This document shows positions 11,634 through 23,460 of a stretch of 64,000 bases of DNA, one piece after another (the stretch's first letter is position 1; each line of letters begins with the position of its first letter). The stretch covers positions 202,897 to 266,896 of the forward strand of contig NW_001799632.1 in NCBI RefSeq assembly GCF_000165425.1, written 5' to 3'. This DNA is from Paramecium tetraurelia. Its lineage: Eukaryota; Ciliophora; Oligohymenophorea; Peniculida; Parameciidae. The position numbers and the translations under genes are program-made. Below the pieces are notes generated by a model that was not told the DNA's origin, did no database searches, and worked only from the letters and a program-made list of their open reading frames with translations.

Positions 11634-13150
11634 ATGTAACAATTATTGAAACCTTCACTCAATTTCGATTTCTAAGAGGCCTTATTTGAAGATAACCCCA
11701 AATTAACCTCATAAATCAAAGCCCAACAAAAGAATGATTTGCTCAATCAATCATTCAAAAATTAGGATTATAAAGGAAATCACAAAAACATAGTGAGACC
11801 GCGGAGTTCCTCAGGATATAGATAATCTTAAAATAATCAAAGTTTAAACCAATACATTAAAGCAGTTCGTTCTAAACAAGTTAAATAATACAAAAGTTCA
11901 CCATAACATTATTCTGCCAAACAAACGATATTTGATAAGAATAAAACCTTAGGAGTAGCCTCGAACATGTAATCTAATATGTATTTTCCTTATTAATATA
12001 ACATGCTGACTAAACAGTCTAATTATACTAGATAACAACAAATGGCCAATATTAACAATAAATAATAAAGTTAAAAATAAAATTAAAATAATTTGTAAAA
12101 TGCAGCCATTTTTGATTGGGATGATGATGATGATATGGATAATCGTTTCTATATTTCTGGGAACACAGTAAAAATTCATAAATCATATTATGAGTCAATC
12201 GAAAAAGCAAATATGCAATAGTTTCTGTAGAAGTAGAAAAAATCAAATATTATCGAAAATTCTATAAAATAAAACCAAGATATATTAAAACAACAATAAA
12301 GGGAAATATAATAAAAGCTTGATAATATTGAATAATTGCGGATGACTTAATTACTTTAGAATAATTTAGTTTTATCTTAAGTTCCAAATTAAAATGAGGA
12401 ATAATATTAGAGTGACAAATAATAAAAGTATACTCCAAAAAATCCTATTTAACTAATTGAAAGTGAAAATAATTTTGAATATGGATATGAAGAAGAAAAC
12501 TTTGAGATCGATGAAGATAACAAAGTATAAAATAAGGAATAAGAATTTTCTAAAATCTCGAAGCAATAACTATAATAAGCTGAATTTAAATAGTCTTAGA
12601 ATAGATTAGATTAAGACAATAATAGCAAGAAAAATAAATCTAATGAGAGTTTGAATAAGACATCTAAAAAAGTAATTTATAAGGCGAAAAATGCTCAAGA
12701 AAGAAAATAAGAATTGATGAATATGAGATCTGACTTAGAAAAGTATTTGTTGTCGAATAACACACAAATTTCTAAGATGTTCCAAGAATTGCAAGAAACT
12801 AAGGAGAAAGAGAGAGTTATGATTGAGGTTAGTACCAAGAGGTAAGAAGAATTATCTTAAGCAAAACTGACATTAAGGTAACTATAGGAAAAATTCAGTA
12901 AATAACAGCAGATTATTGAAGTAATCATATAATCAATATATTCCAGGAATTGAATTAGAAAGAACATTATGCTAATTAAATCATATAGAAGTTGACTGAA
13001 AATAAACAAAAGTATAGCCAATTGTGGGAGAATTAAATAGAGAAATACATGGCATGCAAAGTGATTGCTAGATTTTTGAAGGGAAGGAGAGATAGAAAAT
13101 TATTTACATAATTAAAAAGACAAAGCTTTATTAATAGATTAAAACAATGA
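11634..13150 (+). CDS. Coiled-coil protein, function unknown
   Basis: About 496 residues; one 26-nt intron (12921-12946, GTA...CAG) restores the frame to TGA 13148. The N-terminal half is low complexity (Gln/Asn/Ser) with an acidic run of consecutive Asp after FDW. The C-terminal half is a predicted coiled coil with a heptad-like Leu/Glu/Lys pattern and ends in a basic segment (KGRRDRKLFTQLKRQ). No catalytic motif is visible. It starts 10 bp after the preceding stop and its stop is followed after 19 bp by the next ATG, so these genes are extremely tightly packed. Confidence 0.75.
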
Positions 13151-13169
13151 TTATAAATTTAATTATAAA

Positions 13170-14617
13170 ATGGCAAAATTTATCGATTATTTAGTTGACA
13201 CTGGCATTATTGCTAACAATTCACAAATATCACCCAACAATATGATGTTCGAACTATCAGATTATTTGAAAAATTTAACTGCCTCAGATTCATTTGATAT
13301 GGCCAACAGAATATATGATAGTTGGAAATTAAAATTAAAGCAAAAATAAAACCCAGCATCCTTAGTTAAGATAATAACAAAGATAGCTTTAGGAAAGCCA
13401 TTTAGAATATTGAACTCTTAGAAGAATTTGAACAGTCCCTAGCTAATTAGAAATTAGTAAAGGTCACTTAGCTAACAAGAGCTTTAATATTAATCTCCTT
13501 TAGATAAATGCAAACTAAGTTAAATGGGTTTCAATGATACATGTGAGAGATTATACTAGGATGGAATAGCTTAGAAAGTAAAAAAGTAAAATTATACTAA
13601 CTGACATAGAGAATACTTTGAGCAAGAGAAATGCAAATAAGAATTAAGAGATTGCACCTTTAAGCCTTAGATATCAGCAGAAAAGCTGTGTACTAATGAC
13701 ACTGAAGTCTTTGATCGCTTATATAAGAGTCAACTTGCATGCAAAAATGACTTTTCAGAAGTGAAACAGAAACAAGAAATTGTTTAATGTACATTCACTC
13801 CTTAGATTACTAAATAATAGTCGATTTCGAACTATTAACCTATAGAATAAATTTTTGAGAGACTATTTTAAGAATCCATCAATAGAAATAATATGAAATT
13901 GAGTTTGGCTCCAACTAGAGAAGAAAGAGAGCTTTAGTAATGTACCTTTAAGCCTTAAATATCTTAAAGATAATTGAATAGAAGTGGTGATGATAGTAAT
14001 GAATAATTACAACTTAATTAGTCTTTGCAAGATTACATAATGAATCAGCTGAAAAATAGTAAATAAAGGCCTTTTAAAAACTTGAATCGGACACAAAGGA
14101 AATAGAGAGCTGTACATTTAAACCTAAAATTAATACTCATTCTAATTTTTCTCCGAGTTCTCAACCTGCCTTTGATAGATTGTACATGTTGTCATCTAAA
14201 TCTAAATAAACAGGATTGGATGAAAGCCAAAAAAGATAGAAGACTAATCCAAAAACTATAGCGACAAACGAGTCACTTTACGAAAGAATGAAAAATCATG
14301 TAAACCAAAGGAAACGAACTTTGAATTTAATACAATAAGAATATGACAAAGAGTTAACATTCAAACCTAATATTAATTTAAGATAAGGAAATCTTTAAAG
14401 CAGATTAGAAAATAGGAATTAGTCTGTGGCTTCAGTGAAATCAGAGACAAAGTTAAAACCAAACCTAAATTAATCACAATTATCATCAATAAGGTTATAC
14501 AATACGAGAAAGTCATAGTAGGATAAGGAGAATGATAATCTCACAATGCTCGCTGAAACTGCACATTTTAAGAACGACTAGAAGTAGAAAAAAAGTATTT
14601 CAGACTTAAAACTATGA
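13170..14617 (+). CDS. C-T-F-x-P-x-I repeat protein
   Basis: 465 residues after introns at 13586-13609 (24 nt) and 13996-14021 (26 nt). From about residue 150 the protein repeats a short unit: an acidic lead, C-T-F-[KT]-P-[QK]-I, a Ser/Gln linker, then [IV/A]F-[DE/A]-R-L-[YFH]. Copies visible include CTFKPQIS...VFDRLYKSQ, CTFTPQIT...IFERLFQES, CTFKPQIS...IFARLHNES, CTFKPKIN...AFDRLYMLS, and a last divergent copy LTFKPNIN. The repeat is found in many uncharacterised protist proteins, often linked to cilia or basal bodies; that link is background knowledge and not shown here. The N-terminal 60 residues are a compact hydrophobic region. The splice choice is supported because both introns place repeat units in the same frame. 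Confidence 0.8.
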
Positions 14618-14763
14618 TAAATATATATATGGGTGTATAAACTACTATTAATATATCTAGAATATGAAGAGTATTAAATACAAGTATATATTATTAAATC
14701 ATATTTAATGTAATACAATTTTGGAATACTCTATAAACCATTATTAATTTTAATAAAATATTT

Positions 14764-14973
14764 ATGATAAATAAGTTGTAAGTGGGATATCTAGTAATTG
14801 GATTTACAGCAGGATTTTATTTTGCGATTAACTTGGATCAAGCATATTACTTCTCTTTGCATCATAAGTTGTTCTTGCCATTAAGAGATGAAATAAACAA
14901 GGCTGACAGAACATTTTCAACAGTGTTTAATACTTTCAAACAGGGGATCAAGAATGCTTATGATGATATTTGA
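14764..14973 (+). CDS. Small single-pass membrane protein, 69 residues
   Basis: An intronless frame from ATG 14764 to TGA 14971; codon 6 is TAA (Gln). Residues 8-28 (GYLVIGFTAGFYFAINLDQAY region) form one hydrophobic helix, followed by a charged amphipathic tail. Tightly placed between two larger genes on the same strand (146 bp from the previous stop, 18 bp to the next ATG). The short hydrophobic N-terminus with a polar C-terminal helix is typical of small organellar membrane subunits, but I recognise no family. Confidence 0.65.
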
Positions 14974-14991
14974 GTTAATATAAAAATATTA

Positions 14992-16967
14992 ATGAATTTA
15001 AATTATATTGACAATTATGGTTAACTAGCAGATGTCTCATCATAACAACAAAAGTCATCGAGTATTCATAATTCTCACAGAGAATACACTTTTGCTCCAT
15101 ACGGTTAAAATTAGGTAGTTAATATGAGCGCAAAGTAATCCCAATAAGATTCAAATTTTATAAACAGATATCATAATAGTAGCCTACCTCCTAATAATTA
15201 TACCAAAAAGAAATCGCCCAGTCAACCTACTTCGTATTTGAATAAATTGAAATAATAATATGCTCCATTATAGTCAACTCAATCGACACATCATAGTAAT
15301 CATAATCAATCAGTTGAGAGTGATCACTAGAGTTATGAGTAATTGATGATTTACAATAACCTATTGAAATTGGAGTTGGAAAAAAAGTTGTTTAATTGTG
15401 GAGTTTTTGTTATCAAATAAAATAATGGGAAATGTGTTGACTTTTATATGGAGTTAAAAAGATAGAAGGATTATTATGAAAACTAAATCCAATAATTATA
15501 AGCAGTCATTTAAAACCATGAAAATAGGCCTAATGAATACATCGACCTATCTGAATATCAGCGTTAGAATCAGGAATTAAGTAAATCAATTGAATAGGCC
15601 ATCTCAAAACTGACCTTAGCCAATCAAACTATTAATCAATTAGAACAAGAGAAGGAGTCCTTGCTAGATTATGTTGACAAGTAGAAGGATATTGCTGAAC
15701 AATTAAAATCATAAAATGATCAGTAGGATTTAAAACAAAAGGAAATGAAAATTATGATTTTGCAATTATAAAAATAAATAGAACAGTACAACATTGAATT
15801 GATGGACAAAGAGGAATTCATTAAAGAAATTAGTGAGATGCAAAATAAGAACAAATGTTTATTGCAGGATGAAATTATGAAGTATCAATAATAAATTACT
15901 ATGTTGCAACGATAACTACAAGATTATGAACAATAAAATAAGGATTTAAGTAGAAAATTTAATGATAGTGCATCTTAAATACATATGATAATTAGACAAT
16001 CTGATGACAAACAAAGTTAACTTCAATTTACACAGATGCAAGATAATCATAGTGTTTGTGAGTTTGATAGCAATTTGAAATCATCAAGGAACACTAACCT
16101 TATTCAAAAGTAATAATAGGGTTTGGATTAAATGATAAAAATCAATAAGCAAACACTCTAAGACTTTTAGCAGTAATTGATGTTACATTAGAAATTAGGG
16201 GAGTATCAAGAGAAGTTGAGTAATTAACTATCATAGATTGAATAATAGAATAAACAACTAATTGCGATTACATAGTAGCATTAAGAAGTGCTTTAATAAA
16301 ATTCTAGTCTCATAGAGAAAGAAGCTGATCTCAATAGGGAGATATAAGATTTGAATCAGAAAATCGAAAAACTTCAATAGGAAAGATAGGAATAAGTTGA
16401 GTAGATGGAAATATTACAGTAGTAAGCTATTGATTAGAATTAAATAAATTAAGATTTAAACACTTAATACTTTAAATAAATTGATGAATTGTAAAGTGTT
16501 AATCAGATCTAATAAAAATATAATACATTATAAATTAAGGTTTAAGCAGATGTGGAATATTATGAGAAGTAAATCATAATTTTTATTTTAGCATAATTAG
16601 TGAATTTAATTGCCAATTGATTAAAATTTAGAAGAAGATAGAGGACATATTTAGTAAATTACAAGTTTTTGATTTAAGTAAGATCTAAGCGAATGAGATC
16701 TCAACTAATACTATACTGATATCTCTTGATCATCTAGAAACTCTGGTCAATAGAAATCTTGGGTGTAATAAGATTTAATTAAACACTTCTAATCAAATTA
16801 ATAATACTTAGTTAAATTTCTCAACCAACCAGACTCCCACGAATATGGTGCATAATAGCAAGTACTTCTCAAATGAGTGCTTTGACAGCAATCAAAAAAA
16901 CAGTATGTTGAGCAACTTAAGCAATCACAATAAACCATATTTAGTGAAGAGGAATTACTATTTATGA
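14992..16967 (+). CDS. Long coiled-coil protein, function unknown
   Basis: 650 residues from ATG 14992 with a single 23-nt intron at 16569-16591; unspliced, the frame stops at 16618 with a run of hydrophobic residues, whereas splicing continues a polar coiled coil to TGA 16965. Residues 1-120 are Ser/Asn/Gln-rich; residues 120-560 are continuous heptad-like coiled coil, rich in Gln encoded by TAA and TAG. The C-terminus is Asn/Ser-rich. A cytoskeletal or ciliary scaffold is the natural guess, without direct evidence. The stop is 15 bp before the next ATG. Confidence 0.75.
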
Positions 16968-16982
16968 ATTTTATTTATTTAT

Positions 16983-18182
16983 ATGCTTAAATCAAATAAA
17001 CTAACCTCTGAGTCAGCCTTAACTACAAACAGACCAACCAGTCGCATAGATACGTCCTATTTAAATAGAGGATACTCTTAACATTCCTAAAACTAAAGTA
17101 CAAATAAGAAATTGTGGATAAAAATTAATAAAGTCACTGAAGATGCTACTGATACTAAACCTTATATTGCGATCGAAAAGTAAAGGAATACTAATTCCTG
17201 TCACATCAGAGTAAGTTTAAAATTTATTTCCACTAGCCATCCATAAATAGGAAGACAAGTTGTGAAATAAAAAATTAAATAGATTTTAATGAAATTAAAC
17301 ATTTCATTAAAGAAGTCGATCATCAATATGAAGATGAACCATTTACAAAAAAGGCTAATCAACAATAAACTTAGTAATATTAAAACGAAAAGAGACTCAA
17401 TCATTTAAACTTAATATTGGCATCATTTAGGGACAGGATAAAAAGTAGAAATATATCAAATGACATAGAACCTAATAATTAATAAAGTATTTATATAATT
17501 TGATGAATACAAGAATATAACAATAAAATTAAGATAAGATCAAAGCAGATTGCAATCATTAAGTAAAGAATTAATAAATCTTAGATAACATTCAGACAAC
17601 AAAATAGGCTTAAAAATCTCCTAATTGAAATAACAGAATGCATCGCAATAGCTAATTTACAGCAACTATGCTAAAGTACTAAAGATTTAAATTTTATGAA
17701 TGTAGTCATTCAGAGCCTCTTCTGATTATATTGTGAATTAAATCCCACATTAACCTTCGCAATAGATATAAAAACTAACAGAAGAATTAGGGAATCTAGA
17801 GAATTATAAGTAATATAATGACTACTAATCAATTAGTTTAACAAGTGACAGACTTGAGAATTCTAAAGATTTTAGTGGGAGACCTTTGGCATCTATCAAA
17901 TGGATACTAAAAAGAAACAAGAAGAATCCTGATGAAATAGATAATCAATTACTTATGGATGAATCGATGATTAGTGAGACTGAAGGTATGTCAATTGTTT
18001 CTATTATACTAGCCAAATTGAATTCTTTATATGAAGAAAGTATTTCAATTTAAAAGAATTTATTGTAGAATTAGAAAAGCAGTCCAATAAAAGCAATAAG
18101 TGCAATTAAAAAAATGGATTAGATTAAATCTATTATCAATAACGTTAACTCAAATAAATTGATGAATAAGTTTTTAATATGA
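16983..18182 (+). CDS. Charged protein with five introns, function unknown
   Basis: 355 residues from ATG 16983 to TGA 18180 after introns at 17211-17236, 17487-17513, 17563-17584, 17676-17705 and 17986-18012 (26, 27, 22, 30 and 27 nt); the total of 132 nt restores the frame. Several frames are open in this Gln-rich DNA, so the model rests on acidic, protein-like segments (FNEIKHFIKEVDHQYEDEPF, KLTEELGNLENYKQ, KNPDEIDNQLLMDESMISE) being joined by canonical GTA...AG introns. The C-terminal 70 residues look helical. No family recognised; the second intron is the least certain. Confidence 0.6.
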
Positions 18183-18583
18183 AAACATTACACACTCATA
18201 TTTTACATATTCTGTTCCTATATACTTCTAGTTAATTGGCTAACTCCTATGTTAATCCCATGCATGACAAATGAAACCATTTTTATCATACTGATCACAT
18301 TAGAGATGCTACAAAATTTAATAGAATTTTAAGGCTATCCAAATATAAAAATTCTTTGGTGTTGTATTTCTAGTAACATAGAATTTAAACTCTCAGTGTT
18401 TTCAATTCATCTATATTGAGTACAGATACTTTGACTAGATCCAATCAATAAACAGTATCTTAGTTTATTCAGTTAAGTATAATTCACTTTTAGAAAAGAT
18501 CTTATTGATCGAGTCTTCAAGATCTTTTCATAATCATCAGCATTAATATATTAATAACATTTTTTCGAAAGATCATATTATAA
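18183..18583. other. Convergent 3' intergenic region
   Basis: About 400 bp between two convergent stops. A/T-rich; no convincing coding frame. Contains the inverted repeat at 18493-18529. Confidence 0.45.
18493..18529. repeat. Perfect 11-bp inverted repeat with 15-nt loop
   Basis: GAAAAGATCTT (18493-18503) and AAGATCTTTTC (18519-18529) are exact reverse complements. It lies 55 bp beyond the stop of the minus-strand SLC44 gene, so a role at that transcript's 3' end is possible. Confidence 0.5.
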
Positions 18584-20609
18584 TCATTCATATATATTTA
18601 TTAAGGTTTCCTTTAACAGTCTTATTGGTTTTCTAACGCTTTTTCCAACAACTTAACCGTCAACTGTTACATCTCTATACAATAATATTGTTAGATAATC
18701 AATACTAATTCCATAAATATGGGAGAAGAATTTTGTAACCTAAAATAGTATTTAAAATTTACAAAGTAGGACGAAAAAAATGAAAACACTAGGAAATAGA
18801 TTGGAGCTTGGATAATTATGGTTGTTCTAGTATAGATCAAGAGCAAATATGTGAATGACATGCACAGAATTGATATAGTAAGACTACATGAATTCATAAA
18901 TAGTTGGCCATGTTATTAAATCTATGTATGTTTCATTAGTTTTTGGTCAAATAGATATTAACACTTTGCATTTTATAGAAAGCCTTCAGTTCTTATAAAA
19001 GAAAGTAAGTAAGCCCTCTCATTAATAGATAGAATATTTTATATTAGATTTGATTCTAAATAATTTGGATTGCTGAGCATCCACAAATATATTTTGATTA
19101 ACGCTCTTGGTATCCATAAAAGAGATATCAACACTTAACCTAAAATTATTGCATCTATATTTTTGAAAATCAAAGTCTTTAGTATTTACATTGTTGATTT
19201 TTGCTCATTAAGTAAATGACTATTTGATTTTTCATTTACAAAAACACCATACTGTTTAAGCATGATGCCGATTATAAGAAATTTGCTAATACCTGAAATT
19301 ACCAAAAGAAGTAGTAGTAAGCCTAAAATATGAATAATCCCGAATGCATAGGCAAGTAAATTTAGTTGAAAAGTATTAAAAGGGTATCTATGAGTTGTCA
19401 CATTTCCGATTGTCAAGATGAAACTATATTTAAATAAGTTGATTACTTTGCAATTAATACCCAAACGAAAAAGAGACCTGCATTAGTAATTCCGAAAACT
19501 ATAGGTATGAGGTAAAAATGCTGAAAATTAGATTTACTTTTATTTTGGGAATCTTATAATGCTTGAGAGGAATAATCATAAAAATAATTGACAATTTTAA
19601 TCTTAATTCCGATGGTCTAATATTACTTATAATTATAAATTAAATCCGAAATATAATATATCGCAAGGATGACAAAAAAAATACCCAAAATTAACGGTAA
19701 AAAAGAGATAGTGAAATTTGAGTTTTCATTTTACACAATGCTAACCACTTCTGGAAGTGTTAATTTTGAATTTTTATTGGCTTATTGCAATTTGATTACA
19801 AACAGATAATTATTGATGCACAAAAAAGCTTATAGAAAAAGCATCAATATTAATGTCACTTAAATAATCCAAATAGTTTTCTATTACAATTTTATCAGTA
19901 AGACATATACTATCTAACTATCAAATGACTAAGTTTAAATACTTGATCAATATAGAAAAGACAAATGTACAAAATATGATTAAAGCACCATTTTCGAGAT
20001 CCTTAAAAAATTTAATGACTTCTGGTGATTCTAAACCAACCAAAACATTTTGTAAATAATTTGATTTTGTCGGCAGACAGACATTTATGAATTTCAGAGA
20101 ATCGTAGTATATCAAACTAAAATCGTTATCTCCAATAAATAGAGTATTTTTGCAAGATTTAATAAATTGATTTGGCATACACTATATTTCCAGCAGCTCT
20201 AATAAATATTTATTACTTAAAACCATCTATTTCATTTTCAATCTCTTTTACTGGGCATTCTTTTACGCAAACTGTTAAATATAGCGATTTATCAGTGCTG
20301 GGATTACTAAAATATATATATTTGTATTATTCTAGGCCTGGACTCCCCCCACAGATATTACCTTATTTTTTAGAGTGAAGGATATATACCATTTGAATCA
20401 AAAGGGCATCCCAATTATTTTGAATTCCCAATCATAACACTCAAAAAAGAGGTAAAAATAACAATATTTTGAAAAATCAAGAAAAATAAGGAACATTTAT
20501 TAATCTAATTTTTTCCTGGTTATTAGTAGTAATGTTCTATTTATTGTAAATCCTCTTGTATGTGCGGACCAGGATAATTGCTTTGGTTCATAGCAATTGT
20601 TGAATCCAT
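18584..20609 (-). CDS. Choline transporter-like protein (SLC44/CTL family)
   Basis: About 633 residues after five introns of 28, 25, 25, 23 and 23 nt, which restore the frame from ATG 20609 to TGA 18584. Family hallmarks: the segment after the first membrane helix (DSNGNICGG...YIYFSNPS), LTVCVKECP, a Cys-containing extracellular region (NVCLPTKS), about ten hydrophobic helices, the NERAYLL block that corresponds to N-x-[AR]-Y-[IL] of CTL proteins, and a C-terminal FSHIYGISIDYLTILLYRD matching the family's VYG-x-A-V-D-T end. SLC44 proteins carry choline and related cations across plasma or organellar membranes. This copy is more divergent than the second SLC44 gene at 30146-32269. The last intron is required: without it the family C-terminus is out of frame. 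Confidence 0.85.
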
Positions 20610-20667
20610 TAAATTTTAATATAAATTTTGATTTTTTTAATTTAATAGTGATTATATACTACTTAAT

Positions 20668-22450
20668 TCAATCCATACTAATGATAGTCTCGCAACTGTC
20701 TTCATCTTAAGATTAATTAAACTCATATTAAAATTGCTTTTAAAGGACTTGCTGACTTTTTTCTTATTGGATAAGCATTTTATTAATATTTGACATCCTA
20801 TTTTTGACACTCTAAGCCAAATCATAAATTCTATTGAACTTTTTGTTCTCAATTTGAACGTATTAGTTTTGATATAACTCTTTAATGGCTTTATCATAAG
20901 TATCAACCAAAGGACGATGAGTTTTGGCGTAATCAAGAGGTAATTTAGATGTGTTTTTTGGTTGTTCTCCCTAACTCTATGCCAATCTAAAGGGAGATGT
21001 TTAAGATACACTTCCTTAACTGCCTGATCTCATCAACTGACTTTTAATGACACTCTAAGTAGATTGGAGCATATTAAAGAATTGTTGGGGACTTCCGCAT
21101 AATTCAGGGGATTCCCTGAGATCAACAGACTTTTTATCATGACTTTTGTTGTGTTGAATAGTATTCTAAGAGTGAGAGCTTTTATCATTGACTTTAATTC
21201 TGATATCAATATCTAAGAATTGGAAATAAAAAGAATACTTGAATCTCCTCGTTGGGTTTTACTTCCATTATTGCTTCTTTGTGCTAAGTAACTTTTATAG
21301 ATTTCATTGTGTGTTTTATTCAACTTTTCAATAATTTCAATGTGTTAGGTTGGTCTCTTTTTTAATGCTTTGTTAAGTTACTAATTAACACTAGAAGTGT
21401 GAGAACTTAGAGGCATATCTCTGGTTTTGTCTCTCTAAGTTATAGATTTCTAATGCAAGAGATCTTTGACATTGATTTGCACTTGTATTTTCTTCTAATC
21501 ACTAAAGTAATTATTGATTTCAATTTTCTTTTCATTATGTTCAATTTTATTCTGCCATTTTGGTTATTGATAATCACCAATTTCATTACCTATCTTTTTA
21601 TATTATTAAATTTACCTTTTTCTTGATTTTCTAACTCAATAGACGAAAACTTTATTAATTTTATTTTTCATTATCCTTAGAATACTACTCCAAGATTTTA
21701 TTGATTCGATCTGATTTTAGATGTGATCGACTAGAATATAGATTCCCTTTATTATTTTTGGCTACATTTTCAACCTCTAAATTTTGAATTTTTGATTTGG
21801 TTAAAATGTAATAAGGTGATTTAGTGTTTGATTGCAAAATGTCAATCACTTTTTTCCAAGCTTAGAGGGCATTGCTTGATTATCCCAATTCATAAAATGT
21901 CAATCCGCTATAAAAGAGCAAAATGGCCTCCAAAGATTGTAAGGTCATAATGGAGGAATGATCTCCCAAGAATAATCTAATTTTGGGATTGAGTTGTTGA
22001 TCTTGCAATTAATTCAATTCAGTAAAGCTTTATTCTATGTATCTGCTAGCTTCTGAGTATTTTTCATTTTTGATAAAGAGAATAACTAAGTTAATTAAGG
22101 TGATTAGCAAGGTTTCATCTGGAATGGATAATTGTAAGTATTCAATTGATTACTTGAGATATTTCTCGGCTGCTTGAAATTTGTCAACCCTGATGCTAAA
22201 TTGAATGAAATTTACATATAATAAAAACAACCAATATTGTTGGTTACCACAGAGAGAAGATGATTAATTTATGATAATGGAATAGTAGGAGCTTCCTTTT
22301 CTTGCTTCAGAGTAGTTTCAATTCTCCTCAATATTTAATATCCTTAATTGTATTTTTCTATTTTTGATTTTATTCTTGTTTACCTTCTTGCAACAATTAC
22401 GTAGCTGAAATGTTCGCATCCATAATACTTTGATAAGCCTTTTGAGACAT
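20668..22450 (-). CDS. TPR-like helical protein, function unknown
   Basis: 562 residues from ATG 22450 to TGA 20668 after four introns (26, 20, 22 and 26 nt; frame restored). The N-terminal 200 residues contain repeated helix pairs with the A/G-x-Y pattern of tetratricopeptide repeats: LLQEGKKYNQGYQILRRIE, KFQAAEKYLKQSIEYL, KYSEASRYIEQSFTEL and GLTFYELGQSSNALQAWKKV. The remainder is a Ser/Lys/Gln-rich linker and a C-terminal coiled coil. TPR regions bind partner proteins; the partner is unknown. Its stop lies 58 bp from the start of the SLC44 gene on the same strand. Confidence 0.75.
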
Positions 22451-22551
22451 TTCCACTCTAAGCAATTTTTGAAAATTAAACAATTAATTATGTATAATTT
22501 AGATATCTAATGTAATATTATTATTAGCTTCTACACACACAAATTTAATAA

Positions 22552-23460
22552 TCAACCTTTCGATTTCTTGTCTTCTGCTAATTATTTGAAAACCCCGAAT
22601 AAAATCAAACTTCCTCCAATCATACCATTCAAACTTAGTATCTTATTGAAGATTACATAATCTATTATGATAATGTACAGAGTCTGTGAGTAAGTATAAT
22701 TGCATAGCTTATCATACGTAACCAATGTTTGGGCTCTAAATTAAATGAGCTATCCCAACATAGTGAATATAGAGAATCCAGCTATGTATTTATAATAACC
22801 ATCGAAATACTCGAATCTGCCAATGTATTGTTATTGTAGACTTGAAGTGAAAATGATCATTATATGAAAATATGAGGTAGTGATCGTGGAAGGCACTTCT
22901 GGACCAATCTTTTTCATTATGATGAATCCAAGTGATTGTATTACGCTACAAATCAATATACAGAGACAACCAACTATGTGCATTACAGGATCATCAACTG
23001 TGAGTGTCGGGTTAACAACTAACACTATTCCGATAATACAGATAATAGAATTTAATAATCTAGATTTTGTTATTCTTTCTCTATTCATTAAACTGACCAT
23101 CAATTGACTCCATATTGAATTTGTAGCAAATAGAATAGCTCCCTCTGATAGAGAGATGAAATTTATTCCATAAAAGTAAAATAATGATCCAAAAGCCCCT
23201 AATGTCTATGATTATACCATATATCGAGTTCTATTCTTTGGATAATAGTTTTCCTTGTATTGGAATATAAATATAAAGATTAGGGAAAAAAAGGATCGCA
23301 AAAATAAGCTTTATGGCACAACAGTAAAATGAGCTGATTTGTAAAATGTTATCTAGACAGCATGAAAAAAGTAAGCAACCAAAATATACCCTATTGCTAC
23401 ATGCAACGAGTTTTTGGCTTCAAGGCTTTTTAAGTATCCAAATATACCGGATAAGCCCAT
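22552..23460 (-). CDS. Drug/metabolite transporter (EamA/SLC35-like)
   Basis: An intronless frame of 302 residues, ATG 23460 to TGA 22552, with about ten evenly spaced hydrophobic helices, the usual size and layout of the DMT superfamily. Blocks that fit are the first-helix QITFYKSAHFTVVPQSLFLRS, LSEGAILFATNSIWSQLM, the helix-5 region IICIIGIVLVVNP and the second-half SVIQSLGFIIMKKIG. Members of this superfamily move nucleotide sugars, thiamine or metabolites across Golgi, ER or plasma membrane; the substrate cannot be told from sequence. No signal peptide beyond the first helix. Confidence 0.8.

Noticed and set aside
20652-21011. Minus-strand basic 119-codon frame starting near 21011
   Set aside because: The overlapping frame of the TPR-like gene, reached by canonical introns, has acidic, protein-like composition and ends cleanly at TGA 20668; the basic frame is its shadow.
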